Notes: a model not told the origin generated them from the sequence alone. A stretch of 63,762 bases of DNA from Gammaproteobacteria bacterium (GCA_016744995.1 JADGDG010000024.1:1-63762), one strand, 5' to 3'. Shown: positions 33,785 through 42,920, counted from the first letter of the stretch. Made by a program: numbers and translations.

Positions 33785-34123
33785 ATGGCTATTACTTTTG
33801 ATGGTAAAGAGATAGAACTAACCGCTAATGGATATCTTGTTGATATTGTTGATTGGAGCGAAGGCCTGGCTAAACAGATGGCTGCTGAAGAAGATATTGA
33901 GCTAACAGATAAACACTGGGATCTGATCAACTTCCTACGTGATCAATTTCTAAACAATGGTGGTAAAAATCCAAATACACGTGCTTTAATTAAAGAAATG
34001 GGTGCAATCTGGGGCGAAAAAATTGGTTCTAAGGATTTGTATAACCTTTTTCCACAAGATCCTAGTAAGCAAGGTGGCCGTATTTCTGGTTTGCCAGAGA
34101 GTAAGCGTAAGGGCGGTTATTAA
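33785..34123 (+). CDS. DsrC-like paralogue lacking both cysteines
   Basis: A 112-residue DsrC/TusE-family protein (DGKEIELTANGYLVDIVDWS, DKHWDLINFLRDQFLNNG, KDLYNLFPQDPSKQGGRISG). The C-terminal arm ends LPESKRKGGY: neither the penultimate cysteine nor the upstream one is present, so it cannot carry sulfur as DsrC does. Cysteine-less homologues of this kind have been proposed to be regulatory (RspA type). It shares the plus-strand cluster with the Cas6-like gene and with dsrN-dsrR. Confidence 0.9.
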   Translation: MAITFDGKEIELTANGYLVDIVDWSEGLAKQMAAEEDIELTDKHWDLINFLRDQFLNNGGKNPNTRALIKEMGAIWGEKIGSKDLYNLFPQDPSKQGGRISGLPESKRKGGY

Positions 34124-34238
34124 GTCTGGCGCTTTACACTACCCATTATAGATATTGTATATCGGGCTTTTATCAGATATATTATTTCAAATTTTTCAGC
34201 TTATAACTGAGCTAAAACTCAGTATTTTGGAGACACAA

Positions 34239-34448
34239 ATGAGCACTAAAGCAGAACTAATCAAAGAATTAATTGATATGCAAACTAAATTCATTAAATT
34301 TGAAAATGAACATGGTATGCACCCAGATGACTATTATAATCCTGGCGCTGGTCATGAATTAGAAACATATAAAGCTGATTTCATGGATAAAGCAATTCAA
34401 GTTCTTGATATGGCTCATGAAGAGAAAGATTCTTCCTGGAAACGTTAA
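34239..34448 (+). CDS. Unknown 69-residue protein between dsrC2 and dsrN
   Basis: Start at ATG 34239 (MSTKAELIKELIDMQTKFIK), with GGAG seven bases upstream; an upstream frame start at 34155 has no ribosome site. The protein is helical and acidic with FENEHGMHPDDYYNPGAGHE and a C-terminal DMAHEEKDSSWKR. No family is recognised. A terminator follows at 34493-34522, so it is the last gene of the 32696-34448 set. Confidence 0.6.
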   Translation: MSTKAELIKELIDMQTKFIKFENEHGMHPDDYYNPGAGHELETYKADFMDKAIQVLDMAHEEKDSSWKR

Positions 34449-34492
34449 GTTAAAGGCTTTCTTTGACGAGCTTTTATGATAAGAAAGTATTA

Positions 34493-34522
34493 AAAAGGGT
34501 CGCTTCAGCGGCCCTTTTTTTT
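34493..34522 (+). terminator. Rho-independent terminator
   Basis: AAAAGGGTCGC-TTCA-GCGGCCCTTTTTT: seven-base stem (one G-T pair) with a strong T run, 45 bases after the stop at 34448 and 90 bases before dsrN. It separates dsrN-dsrR from the set upstream. Confidence 0.85.
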
Positions 34523-34611
34523 TATATTTATAAAACTAAACAACACCCCATGAAACAATACCTTATGAAACAACACCTTGAAAAAAACGCTTATAGCCCT
34601 ATTTACTAATA

Positions 34612-36060
34612 ATGCCTATTTCAGCCAATCCACTCTTTATTTCTGCCGCCCATAAATCATCTGGTAAAACCACTATTACCATAGGTCTGTTATCGGCCCT
34701 CAGAAATAAAGGCTTAAGAGTTCAGCCATTTAAAAAAGGGCCCGATTATATCGATCCTTTATGGCATGGCAGTGCTTCAGGCACCCCCTGCTACACTCTC
34801 GATTTTAATACGATGTCGCATGATGAAATTCTGCAATTAGTTTCACGAAAACTGAGCACCTGTGATATCAGCCTTATTGAAGGTAATAAGGGACTCTATG
34901 ACGGCCTTGATCTGGATGGCAGTAATAGTAATGCTGCTATCGCTAAACTGGTTGATGCCCCTGTTATCCTGGTTCTGGATACCCGGGGAATGACCCGGGG
35001 AATCGCACCTTTGATCCTCGGTTATCAAGCTTTTGATCCAGGAATTAATATTGCCGGAGTTATTTTAAATCAGTTAGGCGGCTCTCGTCATGAGAGCAAG
35101 TTACGCTCAGTTATTGAGCACTACACAGATGTGTCTGTTCTGGGAGCGGTACACAAGGATAAGCGTCTGGAAATTGTTGAGCGCCATTTAGGTTTAATGC
35201 CCAGTAATGAGGATGGGGAAGCACAAAAAAAGATCACTGATATCGGAGCAATCATTTCATCACAGGTTGATTTAGATAAGATTATCGAAATCAGTCATTT
35301 GCATTCACCAAAACATCAAAAAACCTCAATTAAATCCATTCCCAATACTCAGACCATCAATTCTGAGATCCGTCTGGCTTATATAAATGACAGTGCATTT
35401 GGGTTTTACTATCCTGGTGATCTCGAAACTCTGGAAGCGGCTGGTGCTGAGTTAATTGAAGTCAACTCATTAGTTGATAAACAACTTCCTGAAAATATTG
35501 ATGGTTTATTTATCGGTGGCGGTTTCCCCGAAGAAAAACTTGAGGCACTGCATGCAAATCAGTCTTTTCGCCAGTCTGTATTTCAAGCAATAGAAAATGG
35601 CTTACCAACTTATGCAGAGTGTGGTGGTCTGATGTATTTATGTCGCAGTATCCTATGTAATAATCAACAAACTGAAATGGTAGGAGTTATTCCTGCTGAT
35701 GCGAAAATGGAAGAAACCCCTCAGGGGCGAGGCCTGATCCTCTTCAGTGAAACGGCTTTAATGCCCTGGCCTGATGAAACGCAGAGTACCAACGCTGTAA
35801 AAATTGAACAAAACATTTCCGCTCATGAGTTTCATTACTCACATTTAATTAATATCACTGAACCACTTAATTATGCCTATAAGATTCACCGAGGCAGCGG
35901 CATTGATGGTCAACATGACGGCATTGTCTATAAAAACCTTTTAGCTTCTTATGCCCATTTGCAGGATACTAATCAAAATCACTGGGCAAAACGCTTTATA
36001 CAATTTATTCATCACACGAAAGATACACTCTCAAAATCAACAGACACAAGTGAGACATAG
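34612..36060 (+). CDS. dsrN: DsrN, cobyrinic acid a,c-diamide synthase-like amidotransferase
   Basis: A 482-residue CobB/CbiA-type protein. The N-terminal ATPase has SSGKTTITIGLL (P-loop) and KGPDYIDPLWHG. The C-terminal glutaminase has AECGGLMYLCRS (catalytic cysteine) and HEFHYSHL. In dsr clusters this protein is DsrN, thought to amidate siroheme for DsrAB. No other cobalamin genes are nearby, supporting that reading. It abuts dsrR with a 2-base gap. ATG start; ribosome site weak. Confidence 0.9.
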   Translation: MPISANPLFISAAHKSSGKTTITIGLLSALRNKGLRVQPFKKGPDYIDPLWHGSASGTPCYTLDFNTMSHDEILQLVSRKLSTCDISLIEGNKGLYDGLDLDGSNSNAAIAKLVDAPVILVLDTRGMTRGIAPLILGYQAFDPGINIAGVILNQLGGSRHESKLRSVIEHYTDVSVLGAVHKDKRLEIVERHLGLMPSNEDGEAQKKITDIGAIISSQVDLDKIIEISHLHSPKHQKTSIKSIPNTQTINSEIRLAYINDSAFGFYYPGDLETLEAAGAELIEVNSLVDKQLPENIDGLFIGGGFPEEKLEALHANQSFRQSVFQAIENGLPTYAECGGLMYLCRSILCNNQQTEMVGVIPADAKMEETPQGRGLILFSETALMPWPDETQSTNAVKIEQNISAHEFHYSHLINITEPLNYAYKIHRGSGIDGQHDGIVYKNLLASYAHLQDTNQNHWAKRFIQFIHHTKDTLSKSTDTSET

Positions 36061-36062
36061 TT

Positions 36063-36377
36063 ATGATAAAACTGACCGAAGACGCAGCAAAACAAATTAC
36101 AGCACAGATAAAAGCAAGTGGCGACGAAACTGATCCCTTAAGAATTGCGGTGACACAACATGCTAATCACAAGGGTTTCCAATATTTGATGGGCTTTGAT
36201 AAACAAACTGAAAATGACAGCCTGTATGATATACGTGGGGTTAAGATTATTGTTCACACTGATTTATTAGATATTATCAATGGTATGGAGGTTGATTTTG
36301 TTGAGATTGAAGGTGAAGATAACCAATTCATCTTTAAAAACCCAAATGACCCAACTTATAAAGCGCCTTCAGAATAA
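36063..36377 (+). CDS. dsrR: DsrR, cysteine-less A-type scaffold homologue
   Basis: A 104-residue HesB/IscA-fold protein (IKLTEDAAKQITAQIKASGD, LRIAVTQHANHKGFQYLMGF, GVKIIVHTDLLDIINGMEVD). It contains no cysteine at all, so it cannot hold an Fe-S cluster as IscA does; the lack of cysteines is the known mark of DsrR. It is required for dsr expression in Allochromatium, by a mechanism that is not resolved. Two bases after dsrN, so translationally linked. A hairpin TAAGGT/ACCTTA lies behind it (36387-36419). Confidence 0.9.
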   Translation: MIKLTEDAAKQITAQIKASGDETDPLRIAVTQHANHKGFQYLMGFDKQTENDSLYDIRGVKIIVHTDLLDIINGMEVDFVEIEGEDNQFIFKNPNDPTYKAPSE

Positions 36378-36454
36378 AAGTGGGCATAAGGTACTATAAG
36401 CCAGACATTTAGCACCTTACACCTGACTCTAAACTTTTAAGCCTTGTAAAGCAT

Positions 36455-38125
36455 ATGCCTCTTGAACGAATAAGAACTCGCACAAAAACAACTGAAGATT
36501 TAAGCCGTCAGCCTATTCGGCTTAAATACAGTCGTTTGTTTTTACCTCTGATCACTCTGGGAAGTTTGCTCTTCGCTCTTGCAGGACTTAATTTTTTATC
36601 TCTTAATGACATTATAACTAATCACAGCCTGCTTCTCTGGCTTAATCTGGCATTTTTACTGCTGGGACTTTTCTTTATTTTTCATATTTCTTTTTTAATC
36701 CGGCACGATTTGGTGACTCCCTTTATTCACTTGAGAAACTGGGCGCTGCAAATGAAAAAGAAAGACTATAGTGCACGCCTGCCAGTACCTAAAAAAGGTG
36801 AGTTTGCTAAACTCGCTGTTGATATCAATTCTTTAAGTGACAAGTTACAAAGTTTATCGGCAGAGTTTCAACAGGAAGTTGAAAAACAAATTCATAAAGT
36901 AGAAGAAAAAAATCATTCTTTGAATATCCTTTATGAAGTTGCAACATCAATAAACCGCTCAGAAGATCTGGAAGATCTATTATCCCGCTTTCTACAAATG
37001 ATGGTTGGCCTGACTAATGCACGGGCTGGTACTGTACGTCTGCGTACCGATAATGATCAGCTACAAATGGTTGCTTCTATGGGACTCAATGAACAATTTG
37101 TTCAGGAAGAGCGCCTGGTTCCGATACAACGTTGTCTATGCGGCACATCTCTGACTAAGGGCTCTGTTGAATGTGGCATCTCAATTAAAAATTGTACCAA
37201 GCTATCCGGCACTATGCTGTTTGATGGCGAGGATGCTGAAATTATAGCCGTGCCTCTGGAACATCAGGGTGTACATCTCGGTATTTATAATTTGTTTATC
37301 GATAAACCCAATGTCTTTATGAGTGAAGATCTATCTGAACTGCTAACCAGTATAGGCAAACATCTGGGTATGGCGATTGAAAAAGCACGCCTGGATAAAG
37401 ATAGTCGACAACACTCAATCATGAAAGAAAGGACACTTCTGGCCCATGAGTTACATGATTCTCTGGCACAAACTCTCGCCAGCTTACGTTTTCAAGTCAC
37501 AATTCTTGAAGAAAACATTCTGGAAAACATTCCTGTAGAGCGTGAAGAAGTGGCTCGTTTACATGAAAGTATTGATGAAGCCTATCGTGAAGTTCGCGGG
37601 CTTATTACTCATTTTAGGGCGCCAATGAACAAGCGCGGCCTCATCCCTGCGCTTGAACAACTTATCTCCAACTTTCAATCCAATCATAATATGCCTGTCT
37701 TCTTCCAGAATGAATGGTCTATTGATTTAAAATCAGAACAAGAATTCCAGATTGTCCGAATTGTTCAGGAATCATTGGCTAATGTTGGTAAACACTCTAA
37801 GGCCCGTACCGTTCGAATCCTGGCGCGCAGCCCTGAAAAAACATCAGCTAAGAACAATAGTCAATGTGAAATACTTATTGAGGATGATGGCATCGGCATG
37901 GAGAACCCTCACCATACGACCAGTCTGGGTGAGCACATTGGTATGAGCGTCATGGAGGAGCGCGCCAGACGTATTGGTGGTAAAATCTCAATTGAAACCG
38001 AAGCTGGTGAGGGTACCCAAATTCTGTTAACATTTCCCATTCGAGTTGTGGTTGAAAAATCAGTCAAGTTTTTCCCTGATTTAATGAATTCTGACAAGAA
38101 TTCTCAGAAGCCTGTCCGGGAATAG
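36455..38125 (+). CDS. NarX-like membrane sensor histidine kinase
   Basis: A 556-residue protein: two membrane helices (about 28-48 and 58-82) with only a short loop between them, so there is no large periplasmic sensor. HAMP region about 83-135, coiled coil, GAF domain about 155-310 with four cysteines (CLCG at 227-230, then C240 and C247), HisKA_3 with H334 (AHELHDSLAQT), and an ATPase (ISVEDDGIGM-type IEDDGIGM, then GMSVMEERARRIGG). The cysteines are placed like the cytosolic module of NarX/NreB-type kinases, which read redox state or oxygen. It pairs with the next gene. Membrane location. Confidence 0.9.
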   Translation: MPLERIRTRTKTTEDLSRQPIRLKYSRLFLPLITLGSLLFALAGLNFLSLNDIITNHSLLLWLNLAFLLLGLFFIFHISFLIRHDLVTPFIHLRNWALQMKKKDYSARLPVPKKGEFAKLAVDINSLSDKLQSLSAEFQQEVEKQIHKVEEKNHSLNILYEVATSINRSEDLEDLLSRFLQMMVGLTNARAGTVRLRTDNDQLQMVASMGLNEQFVQEERLVPIQRCLCGTSLTKGSVECGISIKNCTKLSGTMLFDGEDAEIIAVPLEHQGVHLGIYNLFIDKPNVFMSEDLSELLTSIGKHLGMAIEKARLDKDSRQHSIMKERTLLAHELHDSLAQTLASLRFQVTILEENILENIPVEREEVARLHESIDEAYREVRGLITHFRAPMNKRGLIPALEQLISNFQSNHNMPVFFQNEWSIDLKSEQEFQIVRIVQESLANVGKHSKARTVRILARSPEKTSAKNNSQCEILIEDDGIGMENPHHTTSLGEHIGMSVMEERARRIGGKISIETEAGEGTQILLTFPIRVVVEKSVKFFPDLMNSDKNSQKPVRE

Positions 38126-38202
38126 TGATCTGCTATATAAATACTAAATCAGCTATTAGCTGCATTGCGGGCTAAAAGCATCACAGAATAAAGATAAAAA
38201 TT

Positions 38203-38853
38203 ATGCGAGTTTTATTAATTGATGATCATACACTTTTTCGAGCAGGTCTACAGGGGCTGCTTGAAAGAATGGGAATAGAAGTCATTGCCAGTGCAGGCAG
38301 CGGTCAGGAAGGTTTAAGAATTGTTACAGAAAAAAAACCGGATGTTGTACTGCTTGATATGCGTATGCCTGATATGGATGGCATTGAAGTATTAAAGAAA
38401 CTTCGAGAACAGGGCGAAAAAATGCCTATTGCTATCCTGACCACTGTTGATGATGAGCGTGATCTCATTGAAGCCCTGCAATGTGGTGCTCAGGGTTTTT
38501 TGCTCAAAGGCATGCAGCCTGATGAGCTGGTTACAGCTTTGCAGGATATCCACGGTGGCAAAACTGTTGTTGCACCGGATCTCACACCTATTTTAGCTAA
38601 AGTCGTACAGGGGCATGTCCCTCCACCTCCTGAACCCAGTCCATTTTCTGAATTAACTCCCCGGGAAACAGAAATTTTATTTCTTTTAGCCGAAGGCCAG
38701 AGTAACAAAGTCATTGCCAGAAATCTGGATATTTCAGATGGTACTGTAAAATTGCATGTAAAGGCTATTTTACGAAAACTGAATATACATTCTCGTGTCG
38801 AAGCAGCAGTCATGGCAGTTCAGCATGGTCTGTTAAAAAAAGCAGCCCGGTAA
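38203..38853 (+). CDS. NarL/FixJ-type response regulator
   Basis: A 216-residue protein. Receiver: DDH at 7-9, phospho-acceptor D52 (VVLLDMRMPDMDG), T/K contact in AILTTVDDERD and LLKGMQPDEL. LuxR-type HTH at about 150-205 (LTPRETEILFLLAEGQSNKV, ISDGTVKLHVKAILRKLNI). It is 77 bases behind the kinase gene and should be its partner. It is located beside the dsr island and could tune sulfur, nitrate or oxygen responses. Confidence 0.95.
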   Translation: MRVLLIDDHTLFRAGLQGLLERMGIEVIASAGSGQEGLRIVTEKKPDVVLLDMRMPDMDGIEVLKKLREQGEKMPIAILTTVDDERDLIEALQCGAQGFLLKGMQPDELVTALQDIHGGKTVVAPDLTPILAKVVQGHVPPPPEPSPFSELTPRETEILFLLAEGQSNKVIARNLDISDGTVKLHVKAILRKLNIHSRVEAAVMAVQHGLLKKAAR

Positions 38854-38970
38854 AGCAATCACTATTAATTTAAACTTTGCTCCTGAAAAGGCAAAAAAAC
38901 AGCAGTAAGTTGTTCACATATTCCCACGGGATACTAAAGAAATTAACGAGCATTCTGGTGCACAATTTAT

Positions 38971-38998
38971 TTGACAAATCTCAGGTCTGAGCCATAAT
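38971..38998 (+). promoter_or_regulatory. Candidate sigma70 promoter of the glycogen phosphorylase gene
   Basis: TTGACA (38971-38976), 16-base spacer, CATAAT (38993-38998; TAATGT with 18 bases is an alternative). The spacer contains CTCAGGTCTGAG, a 12-base palindrome, at a place where a MerR-like or other spacer-binding regulator would sit. Translation starts at 39045 or slightly later. Confidence 0.5.
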
Positions 38999-39044
38999 GT
39001 TCGAATTCAATGGCAAATGAATACCCTGCCAGCCCAATTCTATA

Positions 39045-41588
39045 ATGACAACCAAACGAGTCCCATACATGTACAAACACTGCAATAATTTTAAACTCAT
39101 GGTAAAAAGTAAACCGGTCGATAATTTAACCAACGTACCGCCTTTAGGAATAGATGCTGATTCCTTAAAGAATTGCTTCCGTTATTACTACAATCATACT
39201 CTGGGACGCAGCAAAAATTGCAAGGCAATACATTACCCATATAAAGCACTGAGCTTTACTTTAAAAGATCGTCTGATGGAGCGCTGGAAAAAAACCCACA
39301 GCGCTTACGAAGAGACTGACTGTAAACGGACTTATTACCTTTCTCTGGAATTTTTAATGGGTCGTGCACTCAGTAACTGTATGCTTAATCTGGATCTAAA
39401 AGAAGCAGTACAGGAGTCATTTTATCAGTTGGGCCTTGATCTGGAAGAAATTGCTGAAAGTGAGCAAGATGCCGGTCTGGGCAATGGTGGTCTGGGACGA
39501 CTTGCCGCCTGTTTCCTCGATAGCTGTGCAACCTTGCAATTACCCGTCAAGGGTTATGGTCTGCGCTATGAATACGGTATGTTTAAGCAACATATAAAAC
39601 AGGGCCATCAGGTTGAAGAAACCGATCACTGGCTGCTCAATGGCAATCCATGGGAACTTGAGCGCCCGGAGTATACTCAGCATATTAAATTTGGCGGTTA
39701 TACAGAATATCATACCAACAATAAGGGGAAAATGACGGTTTACTGGAATGGTACCCGGGATGTTCTGGCAATCCCCTATGACATCCCCATACCCGGCTTT
39801 AAAAACGGCACCGTCAATACCCTGCGTCTTTGGAAGGCAGCGGCAACCGATGAATTTGATCTGGATGAATTTAATTCCGGCAGTTATACCGAAGCCGTTG
39901 AAGAAAAAAATTCCGCGGAGCATATTACCATGGTGCTCTATCCCAATGACAGCAGTGAAAATGGTAAAGAACTACGCCTACGACAGCAATATTTTCTAGC
40001 CTCAGCCAGCTTACAGGATGTTATTCGTGAGTGGTTACTGCATCATAATGATTTTAGCAACTTTGCACAAAAAAACTGCTTTCAGCTCAATGATACCCAC
40101 CCCACCATTTCTATCGCTGAGTTTATGCGTCTGTTAATTGATGAATATGAACATACCTGGGACGAAGCCTGGGCAATCACCAGCAAGTGTATGGCTTATA
40201 CAAACCATACCCTGCTTCCAGAGGCTCTGGAAAAATGGTCTGTACCTTTATTTAAGTGTTTACTGCCTCGTCTATTAGAGATCATTTATGAAATTAACTC
40301 TCGCTTTTTAAAACAGGTAGCCATGCACTGGCCCGGGGACTCTGTTCGTATCCAGCAAATGTCCATTATTGAAGAAGGTCCAGTCCCTCAGGTGCGTATG
40401 GCTTATCTGGCCATTGTCGGTAGTTTTTCAGTGAATGGTGTTGCCGCTCTGCACACAGAGTTATTAGAAAAAGGTCTGTTTAATAATTTTTATCAACTCT
40501 GGCCAAAAAAGTTCAACAACAAAACTAATGGTGTCACGCCAAGACGCTGGTTAGCAGGTTGTAATCCTGAGTTACGCCAATTGATTACTCAACACATTGG
40601 TGAAAAATGGATCAAAGATTTATCACAGCTTAATAAACTTAAAAAATACCTGAACAAAAAAGATTTTCGCGAGCAGTGGAAAAAAATTAAGCAGTCAAAT
40701 AAATCCAGACTGGCTCATTTAGTGAAGACAGAATGTGGTGTTGACTTTAATACTGATGCTATATTTGATGTACAGGTCAAACGGATCCATGAATATAAAC
40801 GACAACTTCTTAATATTCTTCATGTCATCCACTTATATAATCGTATCAAAGCGGGAGATACTAAAAACTGGGCTAATCGTTGTGTGCTAATTGGCGGAAA
40901 AGCTGCACCAGGTTATGCAATGGCAAAACTCACAATTAAATTGATCAGTAATGTTGCTGAGATTATTAATAATGATCCTCAGGCTGATGGACTTTTAAAA
41001 GTCGCTTTTTTCCCTAACTACAATGTATCTGCCATGGAAATAATATGTCCCGGCACTGATCTGTCTGAACAAATCTCCACTGCAGGCAAGGAAGCTTCAG
41101 GAACAGGCAATATGAAATTTATGATGAACGGGGCTTTAACCATTGGCACACTTGATGGTGCTAATATTGAGATCCGTGAAGAAGTCGGCAATGAAAATTT
41201 CTTTCTATTTGGACTAACCGCAGAAGAAGTTCAAAGCAGCCATCATCAATATAATCCAGTAGAAATTATTAACAAAGATAAAGACATCTCCGCTGTCGTT
41301 AAGATGCTTGAATCTGGTTACTTTAACCAGTGCGAGCCTCAACTTTTTGATCCGATCCTCCACTCCATCAAAAACCCGTACGATATGTGGATGACTCTGG
41401 CTGACTTTCGTTCCTATATTGATGCCCAGGAACAAGTTTCTCTGGCTTATCAGGATAGCAAACGGTGGACAACAATGAGCATTATGAATACCCTTTCCAG
41501 TAGTAAATTTTCGACAGACAGAACCATGGAAGAGTATAATCGTGATATCTGGAAACTGGATAAAGTTTCTGCTCATCCAATAGAGTAG
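39045..41588 (+). CDS. glgP: Glycogen phosphorylase
   Basis: An 847-residue alpha-glucan phosphorylase. Early motifs CKRTYYLSLEFLMGRALSN and DAGLGNGGLGRLAACFLDS, middle NKTNGVTPRRWLAGCNPEL and KRIHEYKRQLLNILHVI, and the PLP site EASGTGNMKFMMNGALTIGT with the lysine. Full length for the family. The start could be any of three ATGs (39045, 39069, 39099); the extra 20 residues are poorly conserved. It releases glucose-1-phosphate from stored glycogen. A stand-alone unit in front of two small membrane proteins. Confidence 0.95.
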   Translation: MTTKRVPYMYKHCNNFKLMVKSKPVDNLTNVPPLGIDADSLKNCFRYYYNHTLGRSKNCKAIHYPYKALSFTLKDRLMERWKKTHSAYEETDCKRTYYLSLEFLMGRALSNCMLNLDLKEAVQESFYQLGLDLEEIAESEQDAGLGNGGLGRLAACFLDSCATLQLPVKGYGLRYEYGMFKQHIKQGHQVEETDHWLLNGNPWELERPEYTQHIKFGGYTEYHTNNKGKMTVYWNGTRDVLAIPYDIPIPGFKNGTVNTLRLWKAAATDEFDLDEFNSGSYTEAVEEKNSAEHITMVLYPNDSSENGKELRLRQQYFLASASLQDVIREWLLHHNDFSNFAQKNCFQLNDTHPTISIAEFMRLLIDEYEHTWDEAWAITSKCMAYTNHTLLPEALEKWSVPLFKCLLPRLLEIIYEINSRFLKQVAMHWPGDSVRIQQMSIIEEGPVPQVRMAYLAIVGSFSVNGVAALHTELLEKGLFNNFYQLWPKKFNNKTNGVTPRRWLAGCNPELRQLITQHIGEKWIKDLSQLNKLKKYLNKKDFREQWKKIKQSNKSRLAHLVKTECGVDFNTDAIFDVQVKRIHEYKRQLLNILHVIHLYNRIKAGDTKNWANRCVLIGGKAAPGYAMAKLTIKLISNVAEIINNDPQADGLLKVAFFPNYNVSAMEIICPGTDLSEQISTAGKEASGTGNMKFMMNGALTIGTLDGANIEIREEVGNENFFLFGLTAEEVQSSHHQYNPVEIINKDKDISAVVKMLESGYFNQCEPQLFDPILHSIKNPYDMWMTLADFRSYIDAQEQVSLAYQDSKRWTTMSIMNTLSSSKFSTDRTMEEYNRDIWKLDKVSAHPIE

Positions 41589-41647
41589 CTATTTGAGGAT
41601 CGGCATCAAATAGCGCAGGATACTAAATTAATTATTAAGGAGTTACA

Positions 41648-41863
41648 ATGGATTTACTTAAAAATAATGTTGGGAAAATTGACCGTATTATCAGAGTTGT
41701 TGTCGGTATCATTCTGGTGGGCAATATCTTTTATGCACTGAATCACCCTATTGGATGGGTTGGTGTTATTTTGATTGCCACAGGTATTGCAGCCAAATGC
41801 CCTCTCTATGCCATCCTTGGCATTAATACTAAATCAACATCTGAAAAAATTGGCCTGAAATAA
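41648..41863 (+). CDS. DUF2892 small inner-membrane protein
   Basis: A 71-residue protein: LLKNNVGKIDRIIRVVVGII, then one or two hydrophobic helices (LVGNIFYALNHPIGWVGVIL) and the CPLYAILGINT ending of DUF2892. The family lies in the inner membrane and is often fused or linked to rhodaneses. No rhodanese domain is present. Ribosome site AAGGAG precedes the ATG. The next gene starts 12 bases after its stop. Confidence 0.85.
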   Translation: MDLLKNNVGKIDRIIRVVVGIILVGNIFYALNHPIGWVGVILIATGIAAKCPLYAILGINTKSTSEKIGLK

Positions 41864-41874
41864 AGGAGAATATT

Positions 41875-42132
41875 GTGGAATCTCAGGGACTCATAATGAC
41901 CATTATTATTGGCGCAGTAGCTGGCTGGCTAGCTGGATTAATATTAAAAGCTGAAGGAAAAGGATTTATTATTAATGCCTTAGTGGGTATAGCAGGTGCC
42001 TTTATAGGCAGTTATTTATTTGGCTTAATTGGTTTTTCAATTGGTGGTGGTCTAATTAACGCAATCATCACTTCTACAGCAGGTGCTATTGTGTTACTTG
42101 CGGTTGTCGGTTTCCTAAGAAAGTCACAATAA
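41875..42132 (+). CDS. GlsB/YeaQ/YmgE-family membrane protein
   Basis: An 85-residue protein of the transglycosylase-associated (GlsB/YeaQ/YmgE) family: IIGAVAGWLAGLILKAEGKG, VGIAGAFIGSYLFGLIGF, ITSTAGAIVLLAVVGFLRK, giving three helices. GTG start with AGGAG upstream. Stress-linked in other bacteria. Co-transcribed with the DUF2892 gene; a two-way terminator follows. Confidence 0.85.
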   Translation: MESQGLIMTIIIGAVAGWLAGLILKAEGKGFIINALVGIAGAFIGSYLFGLIGFSIGGGLINAIITSTAGAIVLLAVVGFLRKSQ

Positions 42133-42162
42133 TCAAATAGCCATAATAAGAGAATTACCAAA

Positions 42163-42202
42163 TAAATGCCCTCAGCATAACTGCTGACAAACTGGGCATT
42201 TA
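42163..42202. terminator. Bidirectional two-tier hairpin terminator
   Basis: TAAATGCCC (42163-42171) pairs with GGGCATTTA (42194-42202), and TCAGCA pairs with TGCTGA inside. It lies between the convergent YmgE-like and phoU genes and can end both transcripts. Confidence 0.8.
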
Positions 42203-42212
42203 GAACAAAAAA

Positions 42213-42863
42213 TCAATCAAAGTTAACTAATTTTCCTGTGGCCAGAAAAATCACACTTTCTGCAATATTGGTGACCCGATCACCAATGCGTTCCAATTGG
42301 CGAATGATCCATAGCTGATAAGTATAGTGGACTGAATTTTGGGGATTCTGTTGCATGAGTCTAATAAATTTATCGTTCAGATCATGCTCTAATAAATCAA
42401 TATCATCATCTTTAAGAGCAACGCTATTTGCTTTGTCTGCATCTTGCTCGGCATAGGCAATCAGGACTTCATCTAACATACTAACGCACTTCTCAGCCAT
42501 AAGAACAATACCGGCTTCCTGCTCAGCATCATCATTTGGCAGCTTTTGAACAATTTTTGAAATAGCAACCGCATAATCAGCAATTCGCTCAAGCTCTTTA
42601 GCAATATTCATATCCGCCAAAAATTCACGTAAATCCTGAGCAACAGGCTGCTGTGTTGCAATTACTTTGATACACTCGGCTTCAATATCAACTTCTTGCT
42701 TATTAATACTTATATCATTATTAATCACTTCATCGGCTAGACTTGTGTCCTGATCCTGATAGCATTTCATGGCGGACTCAATGGCTTCTCTTGTATTATG
42801 ACCCATTAAGAGCACTTTTTTTCGGATCAGATTTTCTTCTTTCTTAATAAAGGGGGCAAGCAT
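42213..42863 (-). CDS. phoU: PhoU, phosphate signalling regulator
   Basis: A 216-residue PhoU-type protein with two three-helix repeats: AIESAMKCYQDQDTSLADEV, ATQQPVAQDLREFLADMNIA, KELERIADYAVAISKI, and YTYQLWIIRQLERIGDRVTN. E/D-rich metal sites (ELERIADY, QLERIGDR) are the family mark. It restrains PhoR/PhoB signalling and Pst transport. Last of the phosphate operon, 57 bases after the PhoU-like gene. Confidence 0.9.
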   Translation of the reverse strand: MLAPFIKKEENLIRKKVLLMGHNTREAIESAMKCYQDQDTSLADEVINNDISINKQEVDIEAECIKVIATQQPVAQDLREFLADMNIAKELERIADYAVAISKIVQKLPNDDAEQEAGIVLMAEKCVSMLDEVLIAYAEQDADKANSVALKDDDIDLLEHDLNDKFIRLMQQNPQNSVHYTYQLWIIRQLERIGDRVTNIAESVIFLATGKLVNFD

Positions 42864-42920
42864 TTTTTTTCCTTAAATAATTTTTTAAATATCAATTTTA
42901 TTTCTAAAATTGTGTCTTAA

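Noticed and set aside
34612..36060. A cobalamin biosynthesis locus
   Set aside because: Only one CobB/CbiA-like gene is present, directly followed by dsrR; DsrN is the better reading.
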